A DNA stretch of 64,000 bases from Zoogloeaceae bacterium (GTDB lineage: Bacteria > Pseudomonadota > Gammaproteobacteria > Burkholderiales > Rhodocyclaceae), in NCBI GenBank assembly GCA_024235675.1, contig JACKLZ010000002.1, forward strand, positions 680,001 to 744,000. The letters run 5' to 3'. A program made the position numbers and the translations under genes. Position 1 is the stretch's first letter. Each line of letters begins with the position of its first letter. The notes below the pieces were generated by a model. That model was given only the letters and a program-made list of their open reading frames with translations. It was not told the DNA's origin and ran no database searches. Of the stretch, positions 61,657 to 64,000 are shown one piece after another.

Positions 61657-64000
61657 ATGCTCGCAAACACACCCCGCCTCTTCCGCCTGAACTCGCTCAA
61701 GCACCGCCTGCTGCTGCTCACCAGCGTTCTGGCGTGTATGGCGATCGTGCTCACCACCGCGCTCGACCACGCGCGCGAAACCCGCGCGACAGACGCCCGG
61801 CAGCGCATTCAGGCGCAAGCGCTCACCTCGCACATCGCCACCCTGACGGCTGCCGGCGTCGCAGCCAACGACACCGGCAGCCTCAACCGAACCCTCGAAG
61901 CCTTCGACAGCTTTCCGCACATTCAGCGGCTGATCGTCACCGACCGGCAAGATCAGGTCCTTGCCGCAGTCAGTCGCACGCCCCGCGGCACACTCGCACC
62001 AGATGATCGCATCCAGATCGGTGCCACTCACATCAGCCAGGCGCGCGACTTGCGCGCCCCGATTGGCCCGATCGCGCCCACCGGCTGGGTCCATCTGAGC
62101 CTCGACGCCCCCCCGCCACCGCCCGTCTTCACAGCCACTACCGCCCTTCTGCTGGGGCTGATGCTGATCGCCGCAACGCTCGCTGTTGCCTGGGTTATGC
62201 GCCGCCCGCTCGAAGACCTCGCGCACGCCGAAGCCGTCGCCACCGCCTTGCCCGCCAGCACGCTGATTCCGCCGCCGCCCGCCGGCGTCCTGCGCGAAAA
62301 CCAGCCGCTCACCGAGGCCCTGCAGCATGCCGCCGAGCGCGTCCGGTTGGCGCAGCACAATCTCGCCGCCAGCCATGCCCGCATGCGGGCCATCACCGAG
62401 GCGGCACTCGACAGCATCATCACCATCGATGCAAACGGTTGCATTGTCGACTTCAACCCCGCCGCCGAGATCTGCTTCGGCTATCGCCGCGAAGACACCC
62501 TCGGCCACCCCGTCGCCGATCTGATCATCCCCCCCGATATGCGCGAGGCGCACAGCCAGGGCATGGCCCACTACCTGGCCACCGGCGAAGGCCCGGTACT
62601 ATCACGCCAGATCGAAGTCATGGCGATGCGCAAGAACGGCGACGCCTTCCCCGCCGAGCTGGCGATTGTGCCCATCGACCTGAATGGCACTCCGGGCTTC
62701 ACGGCCTACTTGCGTGACATCAGCGAACGCAAGCGGTCCGAGCAGGCCTTGCATGCAGCCAAGTTGCTGGCCGAGGCCGCCAATCAGGCCAAAAGCGATT
62801 TTCTGGCCAACATGAGCCATGAAATCCGCACCCCGATGAATGCCATCATCGGCATGACCGACCTCGCCCTCGAAACCCGTCTCGACGACGAGCAGCGCGA
62901 ATACCTGACCCTGTCGCGTGACGCCGCCGACGCCCTGCTCAGCCTCGTCAACGACCTGCTCGACTACACCAAGATCGCCGCGGGCAAGCTCGACTTCGAG
63001 CGCATCAGCTTCGGCTTGCGCGACTGTATCGCCCTCAGCCACCGCACCCTCAAGGACGCCGCCGAGCGCAAGCAGCTGAGCTTCACCTACCATGTCGCCC
63101 CCACCGTTCCCGACCACCTCGTCGGCGACCCCCATCGCCTGCGGCAAGTGCTCATCAACCTGATTGGCAATGCCCTCAAATTTACCGAGAGCGGACACAT
63201 CACGATCCATGTGGGGCTGACCGAAAGCGGCGCCGACAGCGCGGAGCTCAAATTCTCTGTCGAAGACAGCGGTATCGGAATCGCCAAAGACAAACAACAG
63301 CTGATCTTCGACGCCTTTTCCCAGGCCGACACCTCGTCCACCCGGCGCTTCGGCGGCACCGGCCTGGGCCTGACCATCTGCTCGCAGCTGATCGACAGCA
63401 TGCAGGGAAGGCTGTGGGTCGACAGCGAGCCCGGCAAGGGCAGCACCTTCCATTTCACCGCCCGCTTCGAGCGTGCAACGGCGCCCGCGGCGCCCATCAC
63501 ACGCCCGGCCGAAACGGACCTGGGCAGCCTGCGCATCCTGGTGATCGCCGGCAACGAAGCCAGTCGCAGCCACCTCACCGGCATGATCGAAAGCTGGAAC
63601 ATGTTGTGCGACACCTGCGCCAGCGGCGCCGAAGCGCTCGCCGGCTTCAGCGGCGACGGACCGGAAGTGCGCTACCACGCCATCGTCGCCGACACCGACC
63701 TGGGCGACATGAGCGCCTTCCGCTTCTTCGAGAAGCTCAATGCCCATGGCCTCGCCCACCCGCCGATCCGGCTGATGACCGCCAACGCCGGCCAGCGCGG
63801 CGACGCCGCGCGCTGCCGTTCGCTGGGCATCCAGGCCTACCTGAGCCGACCGATCGAACCTTCCGACCTGCTCGACGCCATCTTGCTGGCCATCGGCACC
63901 GACGGAATCCAGCCGCTGATTACCCGGCACAGTCTGCGTGAGCAGCGCCGCCGCCTGAATGTGCTGCTCGCCGAGGACAACAAGGTCAACCAGATGCTCG
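61657..64000 (+). CDS. Hybrid sensor histidine kinase (partial at the window end)
   Basis: At least 781 residues, open at the right edge. Two membrane helices (about 18-37 and 165-188) flank a periplasmic sensing region. A PAS domain (about 240-365) follows. The kinase core has the H box SHEIRTPMN, the N box LIGNALKF, and GIGIAKD/GGTGLGLT. The first receiver is degenerate: VIAGNEAS in place of the acidic pair and an Arg for Lys in LSRPIEP, though an aspartate remains in VADTD. A second receiver begins NVLLAEDNKVNQ just before the edge. Arrangement beside the HD-GYP gene resembles RpfC/RpfG systems. Confidence 0.92.
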   Translation, partial: MLANTPRLFRLNSLKHRLLLLTSVLACMAIVLTTALDHARETRATDARQRIQAQALTSHIATLTAAGVAANDTGSLNRTLEAFDSFPHIQRLIVTDRQDQVLAAVSRTPRGTLAPDDRIQIGATHISQARDLRAPIGPIAPTGWVHLSLDAPPPPPVFTATTALLLGLMLIAATLAVAWVMRRPLEDLAHAEAVATALPASTLIPPPPAGVLRENQPLTEALQHAAERVRLAQHNLAASHARMRAITEAALDSIITIDANGCIVDFNPAAEICFGYRREDTLGHPVADLIIPPDMREAHSQGMAHYLATGEGPVLSRQIEVMAMRKNGDAFPAELAIVPIDLNGTPGFTAYLRDISERKRSEQALHAAKLLAEAANQAKSDFLANMSHEIRTPMNAIIGMTDLALETRLDDEQREYLTLSRDAADALLSLVNDLLDYTKIAAGKLDFERISFGLRDCIALSHRTLKDAAERKQLSFTYHVAPTVPDHLVGDPHRLRQVLINLIGNALKFTESGHITIHVGLTESGADSAELKFSVEDSGIGIAKDKQQLIFDAFSQADTSSTRRFGGTGLGLTICSQLIDSMQGRLWVDSEPGKGSTFHFTARFERATAPAAPITRPAETDLGSLRILVIAGNEASRSHLTGMIESWNMLCDTCASGAEALAGFSGDGPEVRYHAIVADTDLGDMSAFRFFEKLNAHGLAHPPIRLMTANAGQRGDAARCRSLGIQAYLSRPIEPSDLLDAILLAIGTDGIQPLITRHSLREQRRRLNVLLAEDNKVNQML

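Overview
The window is a GC-rich (roughly 60-65%), densely coded stretch of bacterial chromosome. Gene content and protein style point to a betaproteobacterium of the Rhodocyclales / Azoarcus-Thauera-Denitromonas type. Supporting signs are the rpsU-yqeY-dnaG-rpoD block, a short H-NS family protein, a MaeB-type malic enzyme, cytochrome c', a lipoprotein LptE, and many multi-domain GGDEF/EAL proteins. The placement is inferred from general knowledge of these families, not from a search. I see no insertion sequence, prophage, CRISPR array or plasmid module; most of the window is core genome.

Layout. 1-250: two tandem sigma70-type promoters fire leftward out of the window, probably into a stable-RNA or other strongly expressed operon. 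254-8073: a PilZ-like unknown, thyA-folA, then on the minus strand mrp, dcd and an arginine/lysine/ornithine decarboxylase, followed by an OmpA-like lipoprotein. 8159-12526: metG, a small membrane protein, acylphosphatase and a SulP permease. 12486-16723: an RND pump and its adaptor on the minus strand, with no outer-membrane channel beside them. 16929-28060: a 2-Cys peroxiredoxin, a GGDEF/EAL protein with a damaged EAL site, dnaE (minus), and a histidine kinase / response regulator (REC-PAS-PAS-GGDEF-EAL) pair. 28073-33317: a minus-strand run of pldA, qorA, a small secreted protein, a thioesterase, a rhomboid protease and an AEC transporter. 33471-41325: maeB, an orphan ParA, cytochrome b561, cytochrome c', a tandem-receiver protein and uvrD. 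41608-50352: a small conserved unknown with a structured leader, leuS-lptE-holA, proA, a chalcone-isomerase-like protein, ogt-xerD and a YbaK deacylase. 50567-53058: H-NS, folB, plsY, tsaD. 53199-57946: the macromolecular-synthesis block rpsU / yqeY-dnaG / rpoD, ending in tRNA-Ile(CAU). 58108-64000: a membrane GGDEF-EAL protein, an HD-GYP response regulator, and a hybrid sensor kinase cut by the window end.

How the genes work together. ThyA, FolA, Dcd and FolB serve dTMP and folate synthesis. DnaE, HolA, DnaG, UvrD, XerD and Ogt serve replication and repair. RpsU, DnaG and RpoD link translation, replication and transcription initiation. The recurring accessory theme is cyclic-di-GMP: three GGDEF/EAL proteins, one HD-GYP regulator, one possible PilZ effector, two sensor kinases and several degenerate receiver domains. 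The HD-GYP/hybrid-kinase pair at the right end resembles the RpfG/RpfC arrangement, without an rpfF in view. I found no clearly new system; the best leads are the signalling block at the right end, the structured leader of the 107-residue protein, and the several degenerate signalling domains.
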